DNA of 64,000 nt from Anisakis pegreffii (lineage: Eukaryota; Nematoda; Chromadorea; Rhabditida; Anisakidae): NCBI GenBank assembly GCA_035041965.1, contig JAPYMA010003033.1, forward strand, positions 1-64,000, in the 5' to 3' direction. Position numbers and translations under genes: made by a program. The notes under the pieces are model-generated. The model was given only the letters and a program-made list of their open reading frames with translations. It did no database searches and had not been told where the DNA came from. Each line of letters opens with the position of its first letter. Positions within the stretch are counted from its first letter, which is position 1. Below, piece by piece: positions 12,101-25,378 of the stretch.

Positions 12101-15100
12101 CTTGAAACATCTCTCTCGTGCCTATGTGTAAGGAAAAATAAAGGAAATCGGATTGAGGAGCTCGAAGCGACAGCAATTTTCAGTGATATAATTCCTCAGT
12201 TTTCTCAGTTTATTATTTGTTTCAACTTGATCTATTATTGGTTTCGAAACCGTACTTCTCTACGATCAATTCACCATATCATGAAGATGTATTCACAATA
12301 CTCGTAGAACACTGCAATTAAAAGTTTTTTTCGATCTGAACGAGTGAAGTAATACGATAGCTAATTGAACCATTCATGTATTCAGTAGGGCGTGGATCGG
12401 ATATAGATGAATAGATGGAATAGGATGAAACCTTTTGAGAAGGCCACTGAGAGCAGTGCGCTGAATCCGGTAATCGCATAGACATCATCGACACTCGCAG
12501 CTGCTATCACCAGGGTTGGCACTCCGGATGCGACACCGTAATTTTTGGATGTTATGTGCAACATCGCCGGCACTATGACAGCCGGTGAGACTGCAGCTAG
12601 TACAAATCTAGAAAGATTGTGATCATTATCGATAGTTGATCTGTGATTTGTGATCAGTTATGTTCACGGCAAGCATCATATGATTGCTCAAGAGTTAAAG
12701 TGGCAAATTCTGTTGTTCATTCTCAATGCGTTTTTAAGAACGCTCAAAAAATGATGATCACCAATGAAGCCGAATACTGAGTGCCTTCTTTAATTATCAA
12801 GTATTTGCATTTGCATACCCAAGTAATAGTCCGAATATCCATGGAAGATCAAGAAGAAAGTATGCGCTAATCGCTATAAATATTGCTTCAATAGTGCACG
12901 GCATTACGGCCAGCCAAACACATGCACCCTGAAATTTGGTGAGTTTAAGAACTTTACACGGAATTCATAGTTCATATCAGAATGAACTTATGCGATTGAA
13001 AAGTCGAATTCAAATGAGCAGACAAAACGGTTTCATTAGTCTGCGCACCCTAGTTTTAGTTTACCGTGATTTCATCATTGATAAAACTTATTTGCTAACA
13101 ATATCGAAAAACAACGTCTTGTATTATCATCGTACTACCAATTTAGCAACATACTATCAAGCAGATAGCAACTGAAGACTTTACTCATCTTCCGATGCAA
13201 CATTCTGCTCTTCTGACTAATTTTCTGTCAGAATCTCTCAGACTACACTAAATAATTTTAAACGAAACAAGGTGATTCTCTATTGTTTCATGCTGGAAGT
13301 TCTTCAGTTATTGCATTCGGGGTTATCTATGAACATTCAGCTGTATGCAACACAAGTGATCACTCTTTTCACCGAAACTCAATCGATTCGACTCTATCTG
13401 ATACCAAAATACGCCTTCGTACTCGTTCTAACTGCAATTATGCATTCGAAAATCGAAAAAAAAACTGAAAATTTGATTGCTTCGAATTCAGCTAGTTAAA
13501 ACAAACGAGCGAAACACCTTCAATTTACGCAATGCATTCGCATCCAAACCAAGACCGCCTCTCAACAAGATCACCACAAATGCCGCTTTACGCAAGAAAC
13601 TACCCCATCGTTTCACCACAAACAAATCCACAAATCCTGCGTTTCGGAAGACGATACCCGCAATTAGCATACCTAAAATACCAGGTGATCATTAATTGCA
13701 GCTACAAAGATCACATAAGTCGCTTCCAGAAGGATAATGCTCTCTGCCTGATTCGTCTTTGTCCAGTTTTGCTTTTAGATCTATCATCACAGGATGAAAC
13801 TTTTCGAGTTCAGTGAATCAATGCCATTACCACTTAATATTTTCAGTAATATTCCTTCAAAATTCTCTTCCGTTTGTAAAAACTTCCCAAAAAATCATCA
13901 GACCTAATGCAGTCCATTATTATTCTTATAAAAAACTAAACTTCCTATGCTAATGCCCTAGTCATTTAATTAATGTACGCAAAATGTCGTCAATTGTGGA
14001 TCAGCAAAGTGTACTTATCGTAGAAGAAAAGAATTGATGCACTCTCAATAATGTCATCCATCATCATTCTATTTTTAAAAGTAACTAAAATATATGAAAT
14101 GTTCCATGATGCTACATAGGAGTACTGGGCTTAAGTGAAATCCACTTCTGGCTCAAGAAAAATAGCGAACATTTTTTTCTAAAGTAATGATTAGTCATAC
14201 AGCTGATGACTATTCACAGAGTGTGGATGAAGGTGCCAGAGTAATGTGAACAAAACTCGAAGAAATTACCAAGCAGAGGCGGTAGTCGGCACAAGTCGAC
14301 CAGGTATCCAAATACAATTGATCCAATCAGCATGACTATCAGCGAGAAGACTGACGCTATATAATTCTAAAGATAAACATTTTTTTGCCTGATCACTATC
14401 ACAATTCTGGAGAAATTCCATCATCTCAAGATCTAATTACATCTCAAGAGATTTTTCAATTTCCACGTTTTAAACTTGTGATTTATCACCAAGACCAAAG
14501 AGTTATCAAAATCGAAACAGAGCGATTACATGCACGCTCTCAAGGTGGAAGTGTTATCACACAAAAACTATTTTCATGGCGTATTTTTGAGCACTGAAAA
14601 GTTGAAACAATTTTCGATCAAACGTTGAACTGTTCGATAGAATATGAGCCTACTTCTCTGTCCGGTGGTTCTCCAGCTTCAGTGTGATTCGATTCTGGTA
14701 TGATGCGTGGACTGAACGGAAGCGATACCAGAGGACGATGGAAAACGGCAATGGCCGTTAGGTACAAAGTCACTGAGAAGATCGCAAATGCAACTAGCGA
14801 TTTAGCCTGGAATTGTGCAGATATTGCAAGAGTTTTGGCCAGCCAACAATCCAATGTACAAGCATAAAGAAGAGAAATTGTTCTGATTCTTGCTCAATCA
14901 CATAATTCCTTCAAAATGGATCCGAAGAACGAAAAAGTTTCACTTTCTTAAAGGAGTCGTATTAACTTTCTTAAAGGATTTCTTTTTGAGTGGTATTAGA
15001 TAAGCTCGAAATCATTTGTGTGGAACATCCTCCGAGTAAAGACTAAATTTTTCTAAATCGACAATCGACGACAGACAAGCGATTCTGGAAAGAAACTGAT

Positions 15101-15204
15101 TCTACACTGCTTGCCTCACTGATCAGTTTGGCAAATTTTCGACTGGGTTGAACCGACGAAGACTCGGCATCGTTCGATGTGAGTGGACTATTGGCTGTTT
15201 CCAT
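9170..15204 (-). CDS. Na+/H+ antiporter of the NHA (SLC9B, 9B2-like) family
   Basis: Eleven exons join in phase to 519 residues, close to human NHA2 (537): 15204-15106, 14806-14654, 14366-14270, 13672-13518, 12928-12819, 12607-12432, 11902-11831, 11479-11277, 10853-10752, 9866-9711, 9406-9170. The product should exchange Na+ or Li+ for H+ across a membrane through about a dozen helices. Family marks: the ion-binding aspartate pair in ASVDDVYAITGF (Asp245/Asp246), AAVSPAVIVPAML before it, a conserved Arg409 (CVVRTIV), Lys437 in WIPKATVQA, and the end AGMIILTVAVLSILLTAPIG. The spacing from PLLFTLIGFEL to WIPKATVQ equals that of human NHA2, which fixes the exon 9/10 junction. The start ATG opens a Ser-rich cytosolic tail of about 33 residues. 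The intron after exon 7 uses a GC donor; the last-but-one intron boundary region carries a hAT element. Plasma membrane or organelle location cannot be told. Identity is near certain; exon 1 is the least secure. Confidence 0.95.
9909..10560. mobile_element. Degraded hAT-type element inside an antiporter intron
   Basis: It begins with CAGTGGTTCTCATGGGG, a hAT-like terminus, and runs through an AT-rich body related, in reverse orientation, to 41302-42147. Shared landmarks include the AAATTACCCAT..GGTAATTTGG palindrome, AACAGTTTTGGTGATAAAAG read from the other strand, and a CATTCTGTAG..GTATAT block. The second terminus is not recognisable; homology fades near 10560. It lies in the intron 9867-10751 of the antiporter gene. 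No transposase frame is present. Confidence 0.7.
11480..11830 (-). other. GC-AG intron in the antiporter gene
   Basis: Exon 7 ends ATTG and the next bases are GCAAGT, a canonical non-GT donor. The acceptor is TTTGGTTTAG at 11480. Only this pair keeps the frame and gives the expected GGIFGVLIG-ILMWYIPDKG sequence of the family. An acceptor at 11552 (TTATTTTAG) is also open but would insert about 24 residues absent from the family. Confidence 0.75.
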
Positions 15205-18200
15205 CTCTTCCTGAAGCAATGAACACGATCATTTACCGACAGATTTGACCGCAGACAAGTGATCGTGTAAAGCAAAATGAAACGCGAAATCGATACGCGA
15301 CGACATTACTCACTGACGAACAAATTCAAGCGAGTTAAAAGTATAAAGCGCTATTCAACGAATCGCACGCACCACTAATTTAACAAGAAAAAACACCTGG
15401 TACAGTCACAAAATTTGAAGGTCTTCACCAGTATTACAGTGTGGTAACCTTCATGTCTCAACAATGATTTATGCACACAGCTTGAATAGATCTAGACATT
15501 AGGTATACATACATCGTGATATCTGCGATACAATGCATTTATATCGTCATATCTGCGATACAATGCGTGATATCTGCAATACAATGATCACAGATGTGAC
15601 ACACAACAATGCATCCAATTCGTGAGGCAAAGAATACCGTACCTAACAATAAGCATAAATAACGAACGGAGAATCATAAATATTGAACGATATCAGTTCA
15701 CAATGGCAAATTTCACATCCTCTCGAAAGCGCATTGAACAGAAGATGAAGTAAGAAAGCGCAGAATAAAGCCGGTCGAGAGAAGGCATTAAAAAGCGATC
15801 TCGTGCTTGTCGCATACTGATCATCCACTCTGAAAATGTAAGATGCATTGAGTCTCGAATGTTGAACATTGACTGCTCAATTGCATACGATGAGATTATT
15901 TCATCAGGAAAATGCGAGGAACTATACTGCGGCACGAGAGGCGCCACATAACGAAGTTTGAGAAGGATGTGACTAAAAGTCAGTAACGGCAGTTGTGCGC
16001 ATATAAACCACAGAAGAATGATAGGCTCATGTCAGACACTCTCTAAAAAACACAAAACAGCAAACATTAAGAAGAAGAAGTCAAGTTGTGAAATTGTGAA
16101 TGAGTTGCATTCGTTATGAATTCCCAAAATAATTGGAAATCTGATGGATCAGTGAGACGGGGCATGATGAAACGATGAAATGAAATTATTTTGAGGGTAA
16201 TGAAATTGAAGTTGTAAGAAATGTGACAAATTTGCTGCACTTGTTTGAACACATTAACAATGTGATCATTTATGTGCATATAAGCGTGTTTGATTACAGT
16301 GTAAATGATTGTAAATTTAATCGGATTTTGAAACGTTTCCTTCGTGAACTCACATCATCTTTAACATTTTATTAGATTTGATGCAGCAATTTGATCCGCT
16401 TATCTTCCTATCAGTGTTGTTTTTTTCATGCTCATTCCCTTCAGCACTAAAAATGATCTCATTTTTCTTCATATTACTAAGAAGAGTGTGTGTTTGAGCA
16501 TGCGCTTTTAGCGTCCGGTAAAAGCACATTGATCTGAATGACGTCTCTTGGAGTCATTTTAAGAATACGGTGAGATGTTGGCACCGTTCTGATTCATGAT
16601 CTATGACGAAATGTCTATCAATAGCTGCAAGGAATTCTATTGGTCATAGGCAACAGACGATTGAATTGTTTGCTGCTCAAAACGATCAAAAACCTACAAA
16701 ATCTGATCTGAACGTATGCATTGGTGCTAATTTATCACATTGGCGATAAGCAAACGACAGAATCATTCGAAATCAGAGTTGTTAAAGCAAATGGTTGATT
16801 GAAGCTGACAAAGCACCATCGGCAAAAACACGTTTTACCATCGGCAAAAACACGACAAAAACAGCTGTCGCCTTCAACAGATTATTGCACCAGCTTCCAG
16901 TGAACAGATTTCGTTTCTATCGTTTCTACCGGTCGATGCCGCATTGGGTGGATTGCAAAACACTACTAGCAAAACACTCACAAACACCTACAGAAAATGA
17001 TCAGTTTACAAATCGCAAAAAAGCCATTGACGAGTATGTGCTGATGGATTGTTGAGTGGATGAATCACGTTAGCGTTCATCCATCGATTCCGAGAGGTAG
17101 ATTGCGCTGTAGAGATTCGTTGATATAGCGAAAAGGTGTTCGGCGGAAAAAATGAAATCAAACAAATGAAACGAAGAGCAACGCACAATTCATGTGGCTA
17201 GCTATCTAGCTAGCTAAGTGGCTTAGTTCAGTGGAACTGCTTGCTTATTTATCGCTAGTTCAACGCATTCTTTCTTGAATACTTTCGCGGATAATCTGCA
17301 AAAGAATGTTGAAGGCTGAGATAGGGCTAGTGTCTAGCACAAAAAATGTTTCATTGCTATGTCACATGGCTAACACATCATAATTCATAAAGCATGCTGC
17401 ATACAGACAAACCCTTTCCACATTACCTCTTACAAACAAGCGCTTTGTCGTTTGTCGAACCTGCTCAAAACAGTGAAGAATTATACGAGAGTTAAAAAGT
17501 AAGGCGGTTATAAAAAGGCACAAGAATGCACAACTCAAATGTTGGAATTTTTCTATTTTCAATAAAACAACGAAGATGAGGTGATTTGAAGTGGAATAAA
17601 TATAGTGGGCACAAGAGAAGAATAAAAAAAATTGAAGATGTTTTCCAGTTTATCTTTTTGCTTTTACCTTCAAATTTCAGTTTGTTGTATTGGTGAATTT
17701 TGCAGCAATTTTATTTTCCTTTTGGGTGGAACATGTTGTCGGGTTTATGATTCAAGTGATTACGGTATGCGGCTGGTAACTAGTCGAGTTTATTTTTAAG
17801 TAATTCCTCGATGATTTGAAGAGATCAAAATATTTTATTGCGAACAGATGAGTACACATGACGTCAACAACAAAACGTTTGGACAAAACCAAATTTTTGC
17901 CGAAAAAAACTGATTGGGATGACTAATCGTCACACATTGTGACGTTATTGTACGCAGAACAAATTCAAATGGCATCATTTTGACGAGGCACTAAAATCTT
18001 TTATTTCCTTTTTAATTGTCAAAGGGCGATTTCCGAACACACTGAAGATTCCCTTTAGTGAATTCCACTTAACGAAATTCAAAGCGTTCATGCGATATAG
18101 CAAACGGAAGTCAGCTGGAGTCTCTGTATGCACAACGCAATTATCGCTGAACCACACAACTAATGAAATTGCCCACATATCAAGTTTCCGTCGAAAAGAG

Positions 18201-21200
18201 TAAACCGTATGCAATGATGAACTTTAAAATCGCTAATCTTCAAATCAATTCCATTTCTAAGAACAATCGGAATCACAGAACAAATTACTGAGCCGAATAC
18301 AAATCAAAAAAAAATCGAAATGCGCTCTTCAAAAGAAAATTGAATTGCTTCTCTTTTGCTCTGACGTGAGATGAGATCAAGAGAGTTTCAATTATGAAAT
18401 ATCACTCATAAGCCACATACTTATAGCCAGTCATATGTGATATTTCTTTCTGAATCGTACGGATACTTTCAACGACAGCAGATTAAGACAAAAGTTTTTA
18501 AAGCAAAACGATGGTCCAGAGTAATTCTTGAAATTAAAATGAAGATTGAGATAAACAAAATGAAGATTCAGATAAGCCTCTTCAAGCGCACACCTGGATA
18601 ACTCTCAAATGATACACCTCATTAGTTCAGCTCAATGTTTGGATATAAGGCGCACAGATATTATACTTTCAACAATAGCAATAACATCAATAACAACAAC
18701 AACTGTATTGGATGAATATTCTCAGTGAATTGATCCGGCTGGGAACGTTATGAACATCGAGTTGATCGTAAAAGTTTAACTAAACAAGAATGTGTAAAGC
18801 AGACATTAATCTCGATCTTCCTTCAGCTATAAGCCATAATTCATAGCTATAGCCTATCAGTCATACGTACTAGTATTTCTTTGCTGACACTCTCGCTTTC
18901 ATCTGATGTACGTTCGTTCTCTCACACTGTGAATAGCCGCCGTTTGCTTCATCTGATGCTAGCTGAACGCGATTGATTCAACGAACATAAGGCATAGAGC
19001 ATCGCTGTGATGTTATCGATTTAGTGCAACTACTGCTTTTATTAACGTGTTAGTTTCAATGGGTCCTGCTAAAAGGACGAAGCGGAAACAACTCTGATTT
19101 TCAACAAGTACACAGAGTGATGATTAACAAATGATGAGTATGATGTCACAAAAATGAGGAGGAACACGAACGTCTTGACTGTAACCTGTTCTGAAGAGCA
19201 CAATTCGCTGAATGAAGCACTCATAAAAATTTCTGATTGTGAGGAAATTGAGAGAACGCGGTCGATTCGCATGGAATGTGACAACGAGGGCAGCATGCAC
19301 GCAAAAAAAATATCTGATGATGAAAAGAATTAGTCACCAAATGATAATTTAAGATGACAATTGCACTTTCAGTTCAACTTAAGTATTAATCCGTATGAGG
19401 ATTGAGTATATCCATCGTTAATGAAGTGATATCACGATATGGATCGCATTGATTGACATACTACCTACGATGTTAGGAGAGGACAACCTTAAATAATCAA
19501 CAAACAGCATGCAAATCACAAGTTTTAGCAATGTCCTCCAGTTGTCTCACAATGAAAACGACACAGCAGAAATGACACATTAAGTAATTTGCATATTATT
19601 TAATTAGAAACTTGCGAATGGAATGGTATCGCTGTATGAGACAAACAAAGCGATAGTGTGCATAGTGTAGTGGTAAAACGCTTCGATTCGTCGTTTGCTA
19701 TTGCTATTGCCAATGTTCAATTCCGTAATGAGAAAAGAGCAGTCTGTTATTACTGACGTTCGCATTTCCATATGGCATCGTTGGTGAGTTTGACTGCGAG
19801 ATCAAAAAAGTTAATCCGGCTTAACCCTGAGTGCGTTTGTAAGCATCGATCGGACGTGTTCTTCTCAGATGCCGGATACACTGAAAGCAAGCCAGCCAGC
19901 ATCATGCATGATGTTGTCTTTTGCGCAGTCATCAGCTTTTTGATCAACCAATCAATCTTTTTGATCAATCAACCTCTTTGAGGCACTTGAACAGAGCATA
20001 TGAACACATATATGAGCAATTTTCTGGAATCTGGATGATAAACTGCCCAAAAAATATAGATTGTTGCGCGATTGCACGAACACTAATTGATCAAGTCAGA
20101 ACTAATTGTTGGGCTCAACTCCGGTTCAAAAATAGCACTCGAGACAGCGCAATATTCATAAACGCAAATTGATAGTTGTCTTAATGAGCAGTCTGATTAG
20201 GTTTAATTGTTACCATGAGGATATTTCGACAAACTACGCTTTACGTTGCTATGGTAATATAATAGCAGTGTTCTGGAATTCAGATCCAGATTTCTGAAGG
20301 CTAATAAAACAACAATGAATATGCTTGAATAGCGAAGTGGGAAATTTGATTCAATTATTGAAGCGATCAGTAATATCGGTTATTATATATATATTACAGC
20401 TATTGTTATGATTCATCAAAGGAATAAATTGTAGCAGCAATCGTGAGCAATTGTTTCAAAAGAATTGGGTGGAAAAATATGAAGCATGAAATTATCACTA
20501 GATATTGAACGCAAGTAATGTAAAATTATCGTAATCGTTTGGCACAATTGAAAATGTGAACAATTGTGAAAATGTTAACAACAATTAAAGCGCTGCAAAA
20601 ACTCTTCACGACTGTGATTTATTTGGCTCAGTTGCTACGGAATATCTATGAAGCCTCCACGAAACAATAGCGATAAATAGGCCACGGGAATGCGTCACAT
20701 CAAGAATGAATTTGAAATAATGAATATCATGAGAAAATCACATCGATACGATGATAGAAGAAATTTTTTACTTTAGTTTCATTTCCACGAAAGACGACAA
20801 TTGCTGATAGTATAATTCGTCGGCGAAAATGGCAAAGTATAATTCAAGACCGGAACATCGTTATTGATCTATTGGTCGAAATGAGTGGCGACTGGTAAAA
20901 CTTTTATGAAACAGCTTTGGACGAGCGAGATTTTTGAGTTTTTCCGCGAAGGAATTTTAGTGACAGTTGCGAAAAAGTTTTTGGAGTATGTGAATAGAGA
21001 CAATATGGAACATACGCCGTGATGATATGCAGTTTCACGGATTTTTTCAGGTGCACGAGTTCCCTGAAATTTCAGAATGCATAAATTTAAATTCGTCGCC
21101 TTCTTTCTGCACTGGAAAAACTTCATTAGTCTTTTTTTACAGACATTTTGTACTTTTAACCAGAGAATTCAGTTGCATCTCTCTCCTATTCACCAAGTAA

Positions 21201-23526
21201 TTAAAAGCTGATAATCTCCTTATTTATCGATGCAATTAAAAAACTGCTATGCTCGACACAAACATAAAACCACATTAATTACCTTCTAATTCCTCTAACA
21301 AACTCTATTGCCGAACCACTTCAGGGAATTGTTTTTCAGAGCAAACATCCTTAGAATAAAGTGCACAATTATCATGACAAGTGTTATTGAATCGCTATTG
21401 GTCTCAGATGAAGGTAATTTTTCAAATGCAATTGACGTCTATTGGTTTTTCAGCTTTTAATTTCTGCTTCCAGCTTCTCAGTTATTAATAGAGTTTTGTC
21501 AATAATGGATTTGCAATTTTTCCGTCACTATTAGATTTTCGTGTTTCATCATTTATTAATACATTTTCCTATTAATTCAACCGACAATCAGAATCATTCA
21601 TTGCGGTTATGTGACTCGCTGGTGTCAGTTTTGTATCAAAAACATCCGTTCTTTATTGTTAAACAATCATCTCGCCGAAAAAAATGAGATATCAGTGCAG
21701 CAATCCTACGTTCCCATCATTATCTCTCTTGGACTATGATCCAATGATTATAGTGAGATATCAGTGAGAGATAACCGCAGACCAATCGTTTTAAATCATA
21801 GATGCACAGCGGATATCAGTGTAATGGGGGGATTTGGAAACGAATTGAAGTTTATTCACAAATTGATCGTCTTAAAGCCTTGCAGGACATTTTCACGTTG
21901 CGAATATTTCTGCAAAAAATATGAGTGCAATTGGATTGAGCTATCTTGATTGAATGGTTGAAATTGACAATGAGTAAAATTTGTCATGGACATAATCGAA
22001 TTATCTTTAGTCATTCTCAAATCAGCAGTGAAATTCTCATACATGAATCCGACTAGTTCTCGTACGTAGTCGCCGTATGATGACGGCTTCAAATCCTATC
22101 TTTAATTGGATCTATTCTGCCTGCAATCCAAAATCAACATTTCAGGGAAAAATACAATGTGCACAACCCTAAATACAATTATTCAAGAGAAATCAATTGA
22201 TTACAGCGTTTCGAGGATTAACAGCCCATGGGCCGGCTATGGCTATGAAATGCAACGTCCATACCGTCTCCCAGCATAAATTGAGTCTAATTCGGCTCCA
22301 TTGGAGCATCGTTGGTCTGGATGGGATTTGCATCGACATTGAAAGAGGGATAATTCACTGGAGAGTTGAATGTGGGACGAAATATATATTCGAAATATAT
22401 TTTATGCTGTGATTTTAATGGAGTGATTTCATTTTCGTATCATTTTTATGGGATGATTAAGATTCTGCAAGCGTCTTCATCATCATATTATAATCGATCC
22501 GGATAGATCAAACTCCACGTATAGCCTCCTCGCATACTTTTGGACACTTCTACTGATTTATATACAATTTCCATTTTTCATCTTCCCACTATTAGCTCCC
22601 CTTTACATATTTCACCAATTAATCTCATATTCGTTTTTGCATACATTCCAGCAGTCATCTCGCTAGCAGTGTTTCCTTGGTAACATCAAATATCACTTTT
22701 TTGAGTTATGTTGCACAGCTCATTGGTTTTTATCACTTAATTCATCATTTAAGGTTTCCAGTCTGATGAAAATTTGCAGCAAATGAGCACCTTTAGCTCA
22801 GAAAACGTCCCTTTTTCGAACACGTTCAAACTTTTCAACTTCTGTTGCACGTTAAAACCATTGTCTAACATAAGATGGAGTCGATGAGTGTACTCTGTGT
22901 CCTGAGGATAACTGGAAAACAATAATAATATTAGTGCTTGTTGATGGGCATGAAAGTTTGAAAGTTTGTTGACGTGTTGTTGCAGCAGTTGATTTAGCGA
23001 GTAATCAGTCGATCAAATGAGATGAAAATCAGATTTGAGCAAATCATTTTGCTCAGGTGTACTTTTAGGCGTTGATGAGTTTGACTAAAGCATGGATTTA
23101 CAGCGAGTGCATTCCTCACAAATATCATCAGTCATAATTGAATTCGTTTCGATTTTGGTTGAATGAAATGTGATGAAACGATGCGAATGGACAAGCATTC
23201 CAATGATTGGTGATGACGTTTGCGTTCTCGATGAATAAATGAATCAAATATAAGCAATCAATGCTAAACTGCTGAATTCATTTACATTATGATCAGATGA
23301 AATTGAAGTGAGTGTGAACATAACGCCATTCTGTCTGTATTACGCAATCAGGATGTCCTCAACTGGAAATTTTGAAAATGTGTGAAGTTGATGATCTCTA
23401 AGGTGATATTGATCAGGTTTTGTTATAAGGCTTTCATGTGAATGATAGTGATGGCAAGCTTGTGTTCGTAGTTCATATACTCAAAAACGAGTGAGCATAT
23501 GAAACTGCAAAGAATCGCAATTATAT
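15205..23526. other. Long stretch without a supported gene
   Basis: Over 8 kb of AT-rich sequence right of the antiporter start. It holds its 5' UTR and probably its promoter, but no exon with convincing splice sites. Open frames at 15693-15947 (-), 16795-17055 (+), 19069-19296 (-) and 20869-21126 (-) are short, lack partners and resemble nothing I know. Part of 16795-16860 is a short tandem duplication around ACCATCGGCAAAAACACG. Confidence 0.45.
15512..15588. repeat. Short tandem repeat, about 21-30 bp unit
   Basis: Three imperfect copies of a unit containing GATATCTGCGATACAATGC, about 300 bp upstream of the antiporter start codon. Confidence 0.8.
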
Positions 23527-23799
23527 TTGTTTGAGGTTGTATCTGGCTATTGCGATTTTTACGAGATGAACAACCAGAAATATCGACAAGATCGATTGAC
23601 TACGGTGGAAAAAGTCGAGCGTTTTGGGAACACAATATGGAATTGTTTGAACTGTTCAGTTGAAATGGACAGTTCAGTTAAATTGTCTATTGCCTCTCGG
23701 AATTCGTCGTTTCTATCGGATGTGCACACAACACAAACAAAATATGAAAACGGTGAAGATTTATTCGATTGGAAGGAAACATTTGAAAATCTTTTATGA
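23527..23799 (+). CDS. Hypothetical protein or terminal exon
   Basis: A 78-codon frame from ATG 23566 (MNNQKYRQDRLTTVEKVERF) to TGA 23799, open further upstream to a possible AG acceptor near 23535. Composition is protein-like (acidic C-terminus DLFDWKETFENLL, two cysteines as C-x2-C) and codon choice is even. The opposite strand is also open over most of it, which weakens the case. There is no signal peptide or membrane segment, and I recognise no family. Confidence 0.3.
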   Translation: MFEVVSGYCDFYEMNNQKYRQDRLTTVEKVERFGNTIWNCLNCSVEMDSSVKLSIASRNSSFLSDVHTTQTKYENGEDLFDWKETFENLL

Positions 23800-23970
23800 A
23801 CATTCGACACAATGAAAACATTACAATTATAATGCAAAAACAAATGTCAACAACGTTTTTAATCTCATCAAAACAACGAAATCAAAGCAAAAAACGAGCA
23901 CAAAACCCACAAAATTATTCCACCGAACGCTGAACAAATCAGTCATCCACGATAAGAATCTATACAAAAT

Positions 23971-24043
23971 ATATTTCAACTATTTATCAACGTAAATATT
24001 TCAACCATTTATCAACGTATATGTCTCAACCATTTATTAAAGT
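23971..24043. repeat. Short tandem repeat, about 27-bp unit
   Basis: Three imperfect copies containing TTTCAACCATTTATCAACGT. Confidence 0.85.
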
Positions 24044-25320
24044 CATTATTGAGCACATTGCGTTTCAAATATGATACGGTAGTACAACAACAAACGCGAA
24101 CTGATCTCTTGATAAGATTTGTACGCTCGAAACCATTTCAGTGATTCTGATTATCTGCTTGTCTATAGAAATATTCCACAACATCAAATCTCTCAGCTTA
24201 AAAGTAAGTAAAGTATTTTCCACTGATCCCCAAATAAAATCTTGTTCATTCCGTCACTCATTCGCGAAACTTCAGTCAATTCATTTTCTCATATCAGTAT
24301 GAACCGGGCAGGCATCTAGATCCGATAAGCGGATTTGTATTTGCGGAATCAACATCGATCAATGTGATTTATCAAGTGCCCAAAGTCGATTAGATGGAAT
24401 CGAGTGATAAATTGAAAATTGGTCACAAGTTTATTGAATGTGGCGAATGCGGCGGCGGTTTGATTCTTCCTAGAACAAATTAAACAAATAACATTCAAGT
24501 GTTTATCCGCAATATAATACACGCAAAATTCGAACGTCATTCAAGTAAGACTTAAATCAAACGCTCAAACATCATCTGTAAACACATGCAAAATGCTATG
24601 TAATTCACAATATACAATATACTATAGCATTCAACGCGTACACATTCGAATTATTTCGCTTCGAATGAATCACAAATAACAAAACCAAAATCGATAAAAA
24701 TTCTGCATGCTCATTTTCGATTCATTATTCGTCATGTAGTAAGGAGTGTTGATTTGCTAGCAATAAGAGAATTTCATTTCAGACTGAACATGTAACGCAC
24801 TGAAATGGTCGGTCATTCAATTGGGTGTATTTCAACGCGAATGCAAAAGTGAGTTTCATTGCTGGAATTTAGAGATAACTTCTCGAAAGGTGCACACCCA
24901 CAACATAAACAAATATGCGGCACGTGGCCTGCTCGCGCATCCGAAATTTGAAATACAACGGTAAAACAATCGCGATGGAGCCCCTAAGCCTGCTTCCACG
25001 TATAGATAGTTAATGCTTGCAGGCAAGAACAATGGTATTCCACTGTTCCACTCTCAATCCCATACCACATCTCGAATGGGAAAAAATGAAAATTATTCAA
25101 GTCACACAACCCATCTACATGAAAAGGCAAAAATAATACTTCCTGAAAAAATACGATTGATGTTCCAAAAGTCATATTTCTGAACAAAAAATGAAAGCTA
25201 AACAAAATCGATCAGCAAAGATCGCTACCCTCAAACTCCTTGTAAAAAACCTGATATCTATCCCTCTCAAACTAATTTAAAATCCACACCTTCAAAGGTT
25301 TCCATCCAAAGTGCTCAAAA

Positions 25321-25378
25321 AACAACAACAGCAACAGCAGCCATCAGGACGACCACAACAGCAACAACAATAATAATA
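25321..25378. repeat. CAA/CAG-type triplet tract
   Basis: AACAACAGCAACAGCAGCC followed by a second ACAACAGCAACAACAATAAT block. In one frame it would encode poly-Gln, but stops follow at once and no exon context was found. Confidence 0.8.

Noticed and set aside
15643..15947. Minus ORFs near 15.7 kb
   Set aside because: Two frames overlap, neither has a good donor, and the peptide resembles nothing recognisable.
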